DNA of 64,000 bases from Linum tenue. Taxonomy: Eukaryota > Streptophyta > Magnoliopsida > Malpighiales > Linaceae. Both the position numbers and the translations under genes were made by a program. Under the pieces are notes generated by a model. The model made no database searches. It was not told where the DNA came from and saw only the letters and a program-made list of their open reading frames with translations. Shown here in pieces: positions 47,934 through 60,165 of this stretch (the stretch's first letter is position 1; each line of letters starts with the position of its first letter). The stretch lies in the NCBI GenBank assembly GCA_946122785.1, contig CAMGYJ010000002.1:44728495-44792494 (forward strand). The letters are read 5' to 3'.

Positions 47934-48180
47934 CACCGTTTTTGACAAACGCAATGAATATAATCACCGCATTTGACAAACACGGTGAAAATTTCACCAT
48001 TTTTAATAAAAACACTGATGTGTTCACCGTTTTTATTAAAAGCGGTGAAGTGTTCACCGCGTTTAACAAAAACGGTGAAGACATCACCGTTTAAATTAAA
48101 AGCGGTGAAAACGTCACCGTCTTAGGGCAAAGCGGGGAACATCTTCACCGCCCCAGGCTAAGGCGGTGATTGTTTCCCAC
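47934..48180. repeat. Palindrome array in the left TIR of MULE-2
   Basis: Eight units of 27 bp, each running TTCACCG to CGGTGAA with an AT-rich or, in the last two, GC-rich loop, spaced by 3-4 bp (period 30-31 bp). Variant arms such as CACCA or CACTG occur. A matching set lies at 62040-62515. Confidence 0.9.
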
Positions 48181-48739
48181 GTTTCCCACCCCTGGTAGCA
48201 ATGTAGTCAAAAGCGAGTTTCTACGTAGAAACGTTTTGGTGATCTAGAAGCGTAAAATTGTAAGTTTTTAAGTTTTAAAGCGGTGTTTTTAACTACATAA
48301 GTTATAAAATCTGAGATTTTATGTAGAAGCGTTTTAGTGACCTAAAAACATAAAATCGTAAGTTTTTAAGTTTTAAAGCGCGATTTTGACTCTATTGCCT
48401 GGTAGCTGAAAATTAGGTCACAACCACCTAATCTTCACCGTTTGAGACAGACGCAGTGATGTTGTTCACCGTTTTTGACAAAAATGGTGAAGTCTGGCCG
48501 ATTTTCCTTTATATACAACTCTCACCAGCAGTTGTAAAAACGTAATCCCTCCCCCCTCTTCAAATTTCAGCAATCAAAATCGAGCAACATATACAGAACA
48601 AGAATTTTCGGTATGATTCAATTTTCGTATTAACTCCTAATGGTTGTTTTTAGTAGTTATATTGTTATGTTATGAATTACTTATCGTAGCAAATATGGCC
48701 GATGTTATGAATTACTGGAATTATGCTAATAGTTACTTA

Positions 48740-51257
48740 TTGTAAATTGTAGATATGGGTTAATTCAAGAAGTTTCAGCTTATTATTCGGTGAAATAGAA
48801 AGGTTACAAACTCTGACATAGGGATTGATTATGAGGACGGTGTATCCACTATGCTGAAAATTGAGTCGCGATTCAATTTTCAAGAACTCTGTGATATTTG
48901 TGCAGACAGGGTTTGTACGAGCAGACAGACGAGACATGGTAAAATTAGTTACCGCTATCCATGTATGAGTACTGGCGGGCTTGTGTACCAAGAAGTTGTC
49001 ATAAAAGATGATGACGCGGTTACGATGATGTTACAGTTCCTAAGCGATAATGGGATGCAGCAAGCAGAGGTGTATGTTGAGACCGAGGCGGTCGGTGAAA
49101 CTCATTCTCACCAGTATTCTTATGACGATGGTTTTGCAGGAGGGTACGGATGGGGTGGTAGTTCGAGCAACTACGAAGGAGGTGGTTATACAGGAGGTTA
49201 CGGAGAGGGTGGTAGTTCAATCAACTACGGTGGAGGTAGTAGTGCATGATGGGTGCCATCTGAAGAATACTCGCAACAGGATCAACCTGCCGATGGCGTT
49301 CAATGGCCTGCTTGGGGACCTGAGTGGGCTGAAATCGAGAATACATTCGAGCAGGGCGTACTTCACATGAGCAAGAAGACGATGTTGGTGATGGTGGTCA
49401 TGTTGATCCTTCTGGGCCGAGCTATCCATTCGACTCGAGCGACGATGATACTGAGGAAGATTTGAGATCAGTGAGTGAGGAGGAAGATACTGATGATAAC
49501 GACGATGAGGCGGTATTTCATGAGGCACCGACGCCATACTACACACAGGTTCCAACTCAATTTTTAAATAGTCAGAATGATGCCCCCGACTTTGTCCCTA
49601 TGCCAGTGTATAATCCGACGGCCAATTTGGAGGTGGGTATGGCGTTCTCATCGAAGGACGTTGTGCAGGATGCCTTTACCGAAGAGGCCTTTAGGCGCAA
49701 TTTCGAGTGGAAGGTAAAATATTCTGACAGTAAACAATTACATGTCATATGAAAGAATGATGCAGAGGGCTGTACGTGGCAACTGTGGGCTGCAAATATG
49801 AAGAGAAAGGGTGCCTGGGTGATTCGAAAAGCTTAGACCAACCACACTTGCTCCTCGTCCATACGTTCCCAGGATCACAGGCAACTTAAAGCAAAGAAAA
49901 TTGGGAGAACTATTAAGCATCTTATCGAAGCACAACCAGATATCAAGGTCAAAGCTATCATGGCCGAGGTGAAGGATCGACATTCTTACACGATAAGGTA
50001 CAAAAAAGCATGGCATGGAAAGCAGAAAGCCATGGCTGAGGTGTATGGTGATTGGGAGGATCGTATGCTTTACTCCCTAGACTTATGGCCGCAATGGAGG
50101 AGTCCAACCCTGGGAGTGTTTTCGTGCCAATATACAACAATGTATACACTGAGGATCAAGTTCGAGTACAGGAGAATTTGATGTTTCACCATCTTTTTTG
50201 GGCTTTCAAACCATGCATTGACGGGTTTGCGTTCTGCATACCGGTTATTCAGGTATTTTAATACATGTTTACTATTTGAAATGTTTGTATTCTTTCCTCC
50301 CAAGTAAATTTCATACTAATTACTTCCTAATAGTTAATTAGGTTGATGGAACTTTCCTTACTGGGAAGTACAAAGGAACTCTTCTCATTGCCACTGGCGT
50401 TGATGAAAACAGGCGGATTTTCCTACTTGAATTTGCAATAGTGGAAGGGGAGAACAGCTTAAGTTGGGCATGGTTCTTTGACCAACTACACGAACACGTG
50501 ACACAGCGGGAGGGTATTACGATTATATCCGATCGACACGCGGGGATTCGGAATGCTGTGGGTGGTTTTCCTGACGAGTGGGGATGGACATGGCGCTGGT
50601 GTATTCGACACTAGCTCGCCAATTTCCAACACCAATTTGGAAAGAAGAAATACATCAAAAATCAATTGTGGAATGCAGGTACTAATGTCCTTTAATGCGA
50701 GTTAACTATGTGTTTAATAATTTGTTGTTTATCATGTATTGACCATTTTGATATTGTTCACCTTGCAGCGGTTGCACATCAGCTAAAAAAGTACGAGCAA
50801 AAGATGAAGACGATCCGTCAGACCCACCGAGCTCAAGCAGTATGGGCCGAAGGTCAAGAGTTGGCCATGTGGACGTTCCATATGGACAACGGGGCCAGAT
50901 GGGGTATTGCAACTACCAACCATGGAGAAAGTATAAATAATGTGTACAAGGGCCTTCGAGCGATGCCTATTTATGTCATAGTGGAGATGTCATACTGGAA
51001 GGTCAACGAGTGGCGGGTGGCTCGGCTGCATACGTTGGCCTATATACGCTGGGAAGTTGATTATCCCACTGTTGCACCTAAAACGCACCAAGGGTCGTCC
51101 TAGGATCGAAAGGATTCAGAATGAGATGGATCAAGTGCAGCGCACGAGGAGGGGGCCGAATCGATGTTCCAAGTGTAGAAAACCTGGCCATGACAAGAAG
51201 CGTTGCCCAGGACGACCTATCGGGCATGTTGCGGATATTAATCAGGACCAACCTTGA
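48740..51257 (+). pseudogene. MULE-2 transposase (mudrA-like), degenerate
   Basis: The intact protein would cut and join the element ends in the nucleus. The relic has, in order: an N-terminal domain (YRYPCMSTGGLVYQE, AEVYVETEAVG), a Gly/Tyr-rich linker, an acidic stretch (SEEEDTDDNDDEA), the Mutator DNA-binding domain (MAFSSKDVVQDAF, NFEWKVKYSDSK), the MULE DDE domain (VDGTFLTGKYKGTLLIATG, then FAIVEGENSLSWAWFFDQL, then IISDRHAGI), SWIM-proximal sequence (VAHQLKKYE) and a CCHC zinc knuckle, CSKCRKPGHDKKRCP. Two introns are visible: 50253-50341 and 50679-50768. Both join coding sequence cleanly. Stops and frameshifts occur after GGGSSA, after KQLHVI, after VIRKA and after RWCIRH. Two catalytic Asp positions survive. 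It cannot make a full protein. Confidence 0.88.
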
Positions 51258-52547
51258 AAAAGTGATCTATCTTAATTAGCATTTAGTTGTAATCTTGTTT
51301 AAATTGTACCCATGTTTCTTCTTGTCATGAAATGGTAATAAATTTAAATGGGGTCCAATTAGAAAGTTGACTAACATAACATGGATAGTTCAACGACAAT
51401 GCAAACTCAAATCACAAGACCGAAAAATTCAAATAAACGCGGATAGTTCACTACAATGACAAAACACTAGAATAAACAAAGAAAGCACTGATAGTTTACT
51501 GGTTGTCTTCATTTGGTTGCCCCTCATTTTGGCCCCCATCTCGCCCTCCTCCTCGTCCTCGTCCTCCACGATGTCCTCGACCCCTTCTTCCACCTCCTGC
51601 TTCTGCTTCTTGGCGGGCTCGCTCAACGAATTGACGCGGATGTCTCTTAACCTGAGCCCCTACTGGATTTACGAGTGGCGGTGGAGGTGGAGGTGTCTGA
51701 GATGGACCGGTAGCCTGTTGGTAGATCGGGTGGTGAGGGGTATGTTGCTGCGGGGTGTGATACATCGGAGTCTGTTGCTGATGGTGGAAATGAGGGAACC
51801 CTTGAGGGAAAATGTCCGGTTCCTGAGATGGACCTCCAATTGATGACCCTCCAGCGACATCCGGTGCAGGTTCCCACTCGTACTCAAATGGTTCAGGGAG
51901 CTCGGTTGCTTGAGTTGTACGCACCTCTTCGAATGTAGGCAGAAGCTTGTGTTTGCTCCTTCGTGGGGGCTCAACCGGGGGCACAATGGGCTCACCATCA
52001 CGGAATGATGGGCGTGCTGGAGCGGGAATGGGAGGATAGGCCTCGACATCCCTCCTTTGCTCTCGGCTACAACTCAAGAGGTTGTTCATAAGCCTTCGCA
52101 ACCAAGAAGTTTTGCACTCATCCATGGTTGGAGCACTATCGAGGGTGTGCTTGGCGTGTTCCAAACCATCAACCTAAGCAATCCACATAATAAATCAAAA
52201 TTAATTAAACCTTAAAACAAAATAATTAGACTACCAGGGAGATTAGGATGACTTACTAACGAACCCATCACAACACCTTGCTTTGACACCCATCTATTGG
52301 TAAACTTCCGATACCACTGCATGTACCCATCGTGGTATCCCATAGGCCTCGTCTCTGGCATCCCTTGGACCACCCATGTTCTATTCTCCCAAATGTTGAT
52401 GTAGAACTAATGCTTTAAAAGCCAATTCTTTGCCGCGTGTCCGAGGTCGATGGCATGGAGCTCCTTGAAACCTTGAGGCGGGGTTTGTGGAATTGGTTGC
52501 TCCATTCGATATTGCCTCAAGGATCGATCGGGTAGGTGCCACTCCAC

Positions 52548-53149
52548 TGAAGAATCAGAGTGAAAAAGAAAATCGAACTTTTATTGAAATTTGGAAGATT
52601 ACAAACTCCAGAAAAGGAAACAACAAGAACCCTAGCCAAGCCAAGAAGCTTGGCTTGGCTCTTTGGAAACAAAACACTCAACACTCAAACCCCTTTCTTC
52701 CCAAGAACCAATCACCCGGTTTACACACCCTATGATTGTCCTACTGAAGATGGTTTAAGATCGGACCCTTGAAGAACAGAAGATACTCAATCTTACTCGC
52801 TCTCACCGTCAAAATTCTAAAGATTACAAGTAATTCCTATTTATAGGAGCGGTCTCAAGGTGACCGTTTGAAATTGAGCAGACCTCAGACCCGTTACCTA
52901 TATTGTTGTAGTAATCATCATTGAGAAGGATAGAGATGGAGGTCGGCGACCTGGTTTCTTGTGTGGGGGTGGAGGTCTGCGAAATGAAGAACTCGAGAAT
53001 GCGAAACACTTGCGAAGGACGATGCTCTTGGTCAGATCTATTTGTCGTTTCATTCTCTTTTATCATGCGGCGCCGTTTTGTATATCTCGGAGGCAATATG
53101 GGCGACGACGTCATTCTGCTTAGTAGTATCCTTCAAGAGTCATCCAACA
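52548..53149 (-). repeat. 3' LTR of the copia element
   Basis: 602 bp. In the element's orientation it runs TGTTGGATGACTC to GATTCTTCA and is preceded by the polypurine tract. Contains a duplicated GCTTGG near 52650 absent from the other LTR. Confidence 0.92.
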
Positions 53150-53435
53150 ATTTCCCCCTTCGTCCGAGAAGTGTGAGGATTCTTGCAAAAAGGAAGAAAC
53201 CGAAACCAGCAGAAAACGATTCCAAAACAAACACATTTGCATTAATGAAAAGAAAGGGTACAGTAGGAGCATCCAGGGAATTTGAGTTTTACAAAAGACT
53301 GGGAATGGTCTTCCCCCTAAGCAAAAGCACCTAAGCTACCTGAACTCAATTCCCCCTTAAAAAAAACACCATCCTGAAAACAGGACATGAAAACAAAATA
53401 TGCTCAACTACCTAAACGAGATTCAAGAGAGAAGA

Positions 53436-54437
53436 TTAGGAGGGGGGAGCAGAAGCAGCTGAGTCATCAGAGGAGGAACTGCCTTCAGAAATGGTGAACA
53501 CAAGGTCACAAGTTTTGTTGGGTTCACCAGCAGACTTAGCTTTCTTGGCAACAGAGGGCTTAGGAGGAGGCCCAAGAAGAGAGGATGAGGGACGAGGAGG
53601 AGTAGGAATGTCTGTTGGTAAGTCCAGCACCATGAGCACATTGAGTGCACTAACATACATGGTAGAAGAGACACTTCGAAACTCAGACAGATCGACTCCT
53701 AGGTTGATCAGAAGTTTGGTTATGATGGAAGCAAATGGCAGAAGCCCCTTGTAGTGTTCATCAGCCACTGGGAGGAGCTGGCCGAACATAACGCTTGCAA
53801 AGTCAAGCTTCCTTCTGGCAGTAGCACTGGAGATAATCCACAGGTCCATATGAAGAACTCGATCCTGATTGAAGGTTCGAGGGAAGAAGACATGAGTAAG
53901 TAAGTAGTGGAAGATTCGCAGCCTAGGAGGTAACCAGGCTGCAGGAATTGGGACGTCAGATCCTCCAGTTGGCTCGGTAGAGAATTTGCTGTATTCAACT
54001 TCAATCTTGAATTCATGTTTCCAGAATTCAGAAGGATGAGCTATCACGTTCCCTTGAGAAGGAAAACCAAGTATCCCATTGAGAGCATCAACTGGTATGG
54101 TTAGTAGATGACCATAAACCAGTGTAGTGAAACTCCTCGAGCTTACTCCCTGACTTTGCAAATTTGAGTAGAAGTACTTTACAGCACCAGGACATGCAGG
54201 GTGGATAGGTTTTCGAAGGAGGAAGTCCCACCCAAGTCCTTCGATAAGAGAAACAATGTCATATTTGTAGACATTGAACTCGTAAGGATCAAGCTGAGTG
54301 ATATGATGGATCCTTCTTTTGTCGAAATGTTGAAGGTATCGATGATGATTCAGCACCCTTGGCTCATGGAACATATATCCAGAGAAGGTGTGAACCAAAC
54401 CATCGAACCGAAAGGGGCGAGGAAGGCAATCACTCAT
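53436..54437 (-). CDS. Third ORF of the copia element (plant transposon protein-like)
   Basis: Intact ORF of 333 aa between pol and the 3' LTR, in the sense direction, starting at ATG 54437 (MSDCLPRPFRFDG). The frame is open a few codons upstream. The body contains LDPYEFNVYKYDIVSLIEGL, SFTTLVYGHLLTIPVDALNG, then LRIFHYLLTHVFFPRTFNQ and HMDLWIISSA, which resemble the putative plant transposon protein domain found in many plant TE-derived ORFs. The C-terminus is Pro-, Ser- and Lys-rich. No signal peptide or clear transmembrane helix is apparent, so an envelope role is not supported even though the position matches the env-like ORF of Sireviruses. Gag and pol are broken while this ORF is not. 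Function unknown. Confidence 0.75.
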   Translation of the reverse strand: MSDCLPRPFRFDGLVHTFSGYMFHEPRVLNHHRYLQHFDKRRIHHITQLDPYEFNVYKYDIVSLIEGLGWDFLLRKPIHPACPGAVKYFYSNLQSQGVSSRSFTTLVYGHLLTIPVDALNGILGFPSQGNVIAHPSEFWKHEFKIEVEYSKFSTEPTGGSDVPIPAAWLPPRLRIFHYLLTHVFFPRTFNQDRVLHMDLWIISSATARRKLDFASVMFGQLLPVADEHYKGLLPFASIITKLLINLGVDLSEFRSVSSTMYVSALNVLMVLDLPTDIPTPPRPSSSLLGPPPKPSVAKKAKSAGEPNKTCDLVFTISEGSSSSDDSAASAPPS

Positions 54438-54717
54438 GTTGGAAACGCTCAAGGATTTTCAAATTTTAGAGAGAGTATTTTGAGTTACTGGAACAGTGAG
54501 GAGGTTTGAAGCAGAGGGACTTCTTATATAGGAGGAGACTGGTGGATAGAGGGGAAGAGGAAGAGTCCCTTGCAGAGAAAAGTAAGATAAAAAGTGCAAT
54601 CATTAGGTTTTAGCATGCATGGCGTTGTCTTGGAACAACGCAAGCATGAGCTGAAAAGAGTGGTTTGGATTGCCCGAGACACGCTAAATACCTAGAGAGA
54701 AAAGGCCCAATGGCTCT

Positions 54718-57700
54718 TTAGTTTGTAAGATTTTTTATCTGAGTAAAAGATTTAAGCCCTATTTCTGTGCTCAATTGAAGAAAACGATCACTTGATAGTG
54801 GTTTCGTGAATAAGTCAGCTAATTGTGACTCGGTAGAAACGAATTGTAAACAAATGTGTCCTGCTTGCACTAGATCTCTAATGAAGTGATAAATTATCTC
54901 AATGTGTTTGGTTCTAGAGTGTTGGACAGGATTCCTTGTCATGCAGATTGCACTAGTATTATCACAACATATTTGAATATTATTTAGCTTAAAACCATAA
55001 TCAGAAAGTTGGGCTTTCATCCACATGATCTGAGCACAACAGCTTCCAGCTGCCATGTACTCTGCCTCTGCAGTTGAGAGTGCAACAGCACCTTGCTTTT
55101 TGCTAAACCATGAGACTAAAGCAGGTCCAAGGAACTGTACAGTCCCTGAGATGCATTTTCTATCTACCAAACTTCCTCCAAAATCTGAGTCACTATAGCC
55201 TACTAATTCAAATGAATCAGAAATTGGATACCACAAACCTACATTTATGGTTCCCTTGAGATATCGGAATATTCGTTTTACTGCTTTAAGATGACTTTCC
55301 TTAGGATTTGCTTGAAATCTTGCACATAATCCTACACTAAACTGAATATCAGGTCTACTAGCGGTTAAGTAAAGGAGTGATCCAATCATACGTCGATATT
55401 TCTTCTCACAGACCGCTGTTCCTCCTTCATCTTTGTCCAGTTTTAAGTTTGTAGCCATTGGAGTTAGGCTTTCATTTACAAAGTTCATATCAAACTTCTT
55501 AAGCATAGCTTCAATGTATTTGGATTGATTAATGAAAATTCCAGCTTTAGTTTGCTTAATTTGTAGACCAAGAAAGTGGATAGTTCTCCCATCATGCTCA
55601 TTTCAAATTCTGATTTCATACTTTCACAAAACTTTGTGCACATTGAAGGGTTTGTTGATCCAAACACTATATCGTCAACATAGATTTGTACTATTAGAGT
55701 GTCTGTATTTTCTCTTTTGATGAACAAGGTTTTGTCAACATTTCCTTGACAAAACCCTTCATTTTTTAAAAATGTGGATAGTTTTTCATAACATGCCCTA
55801 GGTGCTTGTTTTAGTCCATACAAGGCTTTTGATAGCTTGTACACATGGTCTGGATTTTTATGATCAACAAAGCCAGGTGGTTGACTAACATATACCTCTT
55901 CTTTTATTTCTCCATTTAAAAATGCACTCTTTACATCCATTTGGTAAAGAGGGATTTTCATGTAGCATGCATATGCACAGAGCATTCTGATTGATTCAAT
56001 ACGTGCAACATGTGCAAAAGATTCCTCAAAATCAATTCCTTCTTCCTGTAAATAGCCTTGCGCTACTAGTCTTGCTTTGTTTTTAACTACTACACCTTCT
56101 TCATCAGTTTTATTTCTGAAAACCCATTTAGTTCCTATGACCAAACAGTTTATTGGACGAGGGACAAGTTCCCAGACATGCAATCTAGCTAACTGAAGCA
56201 ATTCTTCTTGCATAGCATTTAACCATTCATCATCAGTAAGAGCTTCTTTATAATTTCTAGGTTCTAGTAGTGAGACAAAAGCATACTGACCTGGTTGATA
56301 CTTACCTCTGGTATGGATCCCATCCTTGAGTTCCCCAATGATCTGAGATGGAGGATGTCGCTTCTGAATGTATGTTGGGGGCTCTTTTTCTTCTTCAGGC
56401 AACTGTTCACTTTTGCTAGTGGGTGTTTCTCCAGGAGCTTCTGTTTCTCCTGAGTTTGTTTCTTCTGTAGAGACATGAAACAGAAAATCTATGCTTTCGA
56501 TATTTCCCTTGTTAGTCCCCATTGTTTCATCAAATTTTACAAATACTGACTCCTCAACTCTTTTGGTTCTATGATTATATACTCTATATGCTTGCCCCTT
56601 AGTTGAATATCCTAGGAATGTTGCTTGATCTGACTTAGCATCGAATTTTGAGAGATGATCCTTTGTGTTTAGTATGAAACATTTACATCCAAACGGATGA
56701 AAGTAGCTTACATTTGGTGTCTTTTGTTTCAAAATTTCATATGGGGTCTTGTTTATAGATTTTCTAATGAGTACCCTATTGATCACATAGACTGCTGTCA
56801 TTACAGCTTCTCCCAGGACACTTTAGGTGTGCCATATTCTATCAGTATTGTCCTAGCTGCCTCAATTATGGTTCGATTCTCTCTCTACTACACCATTTTG
56901 TTGTGGTGTTCTAGGAGCAGAAAAAGTATGGTTAATTCCCTTCTCATTGCAAAACTCCCCAAACAAATCTGATATAAATTCTCCTCCATTGTCACTTCGA
57001 ATGGACTTAATTCCTTTGTCAGACTCATTTAGTATTCGATTTACAAATATCTTGAAACAGTTAAAGGTTTCATCTTTTGAGGCAAGTAGAAAAACCCATG
57101 TATACCTAGAGAAATCATCTACTAACACAAAACCATAGGATTTACCTCCAAGACTAGTCACGTTGGTTGGTCCAAATAGATCCATGTGAATTAATTCATA
57201 AGGAGCAGAGGTGGTTATATCCTTCTTAGTCTTAAAACTCTTCTTAGCTAGTTTACCTCCGAAACAAGCATCACAGAAAAATTTGGAATTTTCTTTTAAA
57301 TTTGGTATTCCCCTAGCAGACTTTAACTTAGACAGTTTGGATAATTTTGACAAGGATATGTGTCCTAGTTTTCTATGCCAAAGCATTTCAGTATCACTCA
57401 AGCTAGCTTGAAAACATGTTTCATTGAAGGTTTTTAGACAGTTCAAATTTACGATATACATGTTATTTCTCTTGGTTCCACTAAATAACAATTTGTTATC
57501 TTTTATTCTGATGATTTGGCATGTTTCTGACTCAAATATTACTCTGTTTTTACTTGAACACAACTGACTGATAGATAGAAGATTATGTTTTAACCCTTCA
57601 ACAAATAAGACATCACTAATAGTGGGAAGAGGATTCTTACCAATGGTTCCACTTCCCATTATTATTCCAACCCTATCATCTCCAAAAACTACCTTACCAC

Positions 57701-57797
57701 CTTTCTTATATTTTAATGAAGAGAACAGTTCCTTCTTACCTGTCATGTGGTGGGAGCAACCACTGTCCAGAAAACAGATGTTTTCACTTACTCCCAA
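54718..57797 (-). pseudogene. Copia pol: protease, integrase, RT, RNase H (frameshifted)
   Basis: Order on the minus strand: protease (FLDSGCSHHMTG), pre-integrase zinc region (LWHRKLGHISLSKL), integrase core (IHMDLFGPT, IRSDNGGEF, PQQNGVVER), RT ([20 protein letters not shown], catalytic YVDDIVFGS), RNase H (STAEAEYMAAGSC, ADLFTKPL). Frameshifts occur after PQQNGVVER (about 56880), near VSWE (about 56815) and after GELSTFL (about 55588). Reading frames on each side give continuous copia homology. It ends at 54718. Catalytic motifs are present, so decay is by indels and probably followed insertion. Confidence 0.92.
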
Positions 57798-57810
57798 ATT
57801 CTACAATCAA

Positions 57811-59510
57811 TCACAGGTTAGTGCGTTTTGGTACCCAAAATGTTTTGGATGTACCAGGTTTTCTCTGATTCTGTAAATCATAACAAAATTTTGCCAAATG
57901 GCCTTTTCTTTTGCAGTAAGTACATGTATAGATGACATGATACTTTTGATTTCGAGATAAACTATTTGAAGGTTGTTTTGTTCTATATTTATTAAAATTG
58001 TGATGACCTGATTTAGCCTTAAGCAGTTTGTTTAGTCTCTGATTTTCATCTGTGAGCTCAAAAATCAACTTATTCAGCTTTTCTTTTTCTTCATTTTGAC
58101 ACATCATTGACTTTGTTAAGCTAATTATATCCCTCTTTAATCCTTGATTGTCAGTCATAAGCAGGCAGTACTTGCTCTTAAGTCTTCTACATCCCTCTTG
58201 TAGGTTTGTTAAGGCATTAAGAAAATCAGTTTTTGATTCTAGAGCAGTTTCCTCATCAGATTCGGAGTTATTGATCACCTGATAGCATGATGGTGTTGAC
58301 TGATCGTTGCTGCTTGAGGATTGGTAGCCATGTTCACTGTTGGTGGCAAATGCCATGTAGGCTAGGTATTTTCCTTCATGTTCCTCATCCGAGCTTACAT
58401 CACTCCAAGATGCAGCCATTGCCTTCTCCTTGGCTTTGCTTCCTGCATGACATTTTGATCTGATATGCCCTGTCTTACCACACTTGTAACAAACTGTTAG
58501 GTCTTTTTCATTGGAAGACCTATGGTCTTCCTTATCAATTTTAAACCTTTCTCGACCATCAAAAACTCTATCATATGATCTAGAAGTGCTTTTATCCAGA
58601 TATGGTTTGTATGGTATGTATCTTTCGTTTGTTTTAGTGGGAGTTCTTTCATTTTCTTCCCTGTCCTTTCTATGTTCAAGAAACTGATTATTGAATTGTC
58701 TAGGATCACGATATGCCCTTTTTGCTTGAAAGTCCTTTTTCATCTTGAGCATTCGATGAAACTTCCTACTTACAAGAGCGAATTCCCTCTCAAGGTCCTC
58801 TCCCATGTCTACTTCAGAATCACTATCATATTCCTGTGCCTTGAATGCAATAACTTTTCTTCATCTATGATCATCCTTATTCATTTGTATTATTACTTCT
58901 TCATGACTAAGTAAGGATCCAACTAGCCTTTCAATAGACAGTGTATTTAAATCTTTAGCTTCCTCTATAGCAGTTCGCTTAGGTAGCCATATAGGTAAGC
59001 ATCTTAGGATTTTGCGAACTAAATCCTTTGTTTCAAACAATTTTCCTAGACCTTTAAGTCTATTGATCAGATCATTAAATCGTTTGTACATGCTAGATAT
59101 TGACTCTCCTGAGCTCATTTCAAATGATTCATATTCATTCAACAGGACATCAATTCTACTTTCCTTAACTTCAGACGTACCTTCATGAGTTGTCTGAAGA
59201 GATTCCCAAATCTCTTTGGCAGACTCACATTGCGCAACCTGACTTCGTTCTTCAGGGCAAAGCGTTGAAAACAATATATGCATAGCTCGTGAGTCGAGCT
59301 GTGATGATACCTTCTGGTCTTCTTTCCACTCTTCTTCATCTTCATCATCCATGGGAATAGGCCTTTTCAGACAACTGCCCAAAGCTCCCCGTCAACTCCG
59401 CGAAGATAAATCCTCATTCTCTTCTTCCAGACTGTGTAGTCTGTCCCATCGAACCAGGGAGGATTCGTATTTGCAGAGTAGGAAACTGCAGCCGTCGAGG
59501 ATCCTGACAT
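57811..59510 (-). pseudogene. Copia gag with UBN2 domain and two zinc knuckles
   Basis: Starts at ATG 59510 (MSGSSTAAVSYSAN), then WFDGTDYTVWKKRM, a frameshift near 59385, and the UBN2/gag-polypeptide domain (HILFSTLCPEERSQVAQCES, then YKRFNDLINRLKGLG, then KILRCLPIWLPKRT). One in-frame TGA lies at 58861-58863. The C-terminal part has a zinc knuckle, CYKCGKTGHIRSKC, a coiled coil (ELTDENQRLNKLLKAK) and a second one, CTYCKRKGHLAKFC. It ends in a stop at 57811 and pol resumes in another frame, an arrangement known in Sireviruses. Confidence 0.9.
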
Positions 59511-59568
59511 CCTGATCAATACTCTTTGGCGATGATTAATCCTTCAAAGAGCAGGCTCTGATACCAAT

Positions 59569-60165
59569 TGAAGAATCATAGTGAAAAAGAAAATCGAACT
59601 TTTATTGAAATTTGGAAGATTACAAACTCCAGAAAAGGAAACAACAAGAACCCTAGCCAAGCCAAGAAGCTTGGCTCTTTGGAAACAAAACACTCAACAC
59701 TCAAACCCCTTTCTTCCCAAGAACCAATCACCCGGTTTACACACCCTATGATTGTCCTACTGAAGATGGTTTAAGATCAGACCCTTGAAGAACAGAAGAT
59801 ACTCAATCTTACTCGCTCTCACCGTCAAAATTCTAAAGATTACAAGTAATTCCTATTTATAGGAGCGGTCTCAAGGTGACCGTTTGAAATTGAGCAGACC
59901 TCAGACCCGTTACCTATATTGTTGTAGTAATCATCATTGAGAAGGATAGAGATGGTGGTCGGCGACCTGGTTTCTTGTGTGGGGGTGGAGGTCTGCGAAA
60001 TGAAGAACTCGAGAATGCGAAACACTTGCGAAGGACGATGCTCTTGGTCAGATCTATTTGTCGTTTCATTCTCTTTTATCATGTGGCGCCATTCTGTATA
60101 TCTCGGAGGCAATATGGGCGATGACGTCGTTCTGCTTAGTAGTATCCTTCAAGAGTCATCCAACA
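59569..60165 (-). repeat. 5' LTR of the copia element
   Basis: 597 bp, direct repeat of 52548-53149. The PBS (59555-59566) sits two bases inside its end. Confidence 0.92.

Larger units (their letters stand above)
52548..60165 (-). mobile_element. Copia (Sirevirus/Maximus-type) retrotransposon, 7.6 kb, nested in MULE-2
   Basis: LTRs 52548-53149 and 59569-60165 (about 600 bp) with TSDs TCCAC and TCCAT (52543-52547, 60166-60170), one mismatch. On the minus strand the order is 5' LTR, PBS TGGTATCAGAGC (59566-59555), gag, pol, a third ORF, polypurine tract AAGGGGGAAA (about 53160-53151), 3' LTR. By hand the LTRs differ at about eight sites plus a 5-6-bp GCTTGG indel. It interrupts an exon of the PMD gene. 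A large gag with two zinc knuckles and an extra ORF after pol fits the Sirevirus group. Confidence 0.93.

Noticed and set aside
47934..48180. CRISPR-like array (regular period of about 30 bp with variable centres)
   Set aside because: The units are palindromes spaced by 3-4 bp inside the TIR of a plant transposon, with no unique spacers of 25-40 bp and no cas genes; this is eukaryotic DNA.
53436..54437. Envelope protein for the third copia ORF
   Set aside because: No signal peptide, fusion-peptide-like or transmembrane segment; the body resembles a plant transposon protein domain instead.
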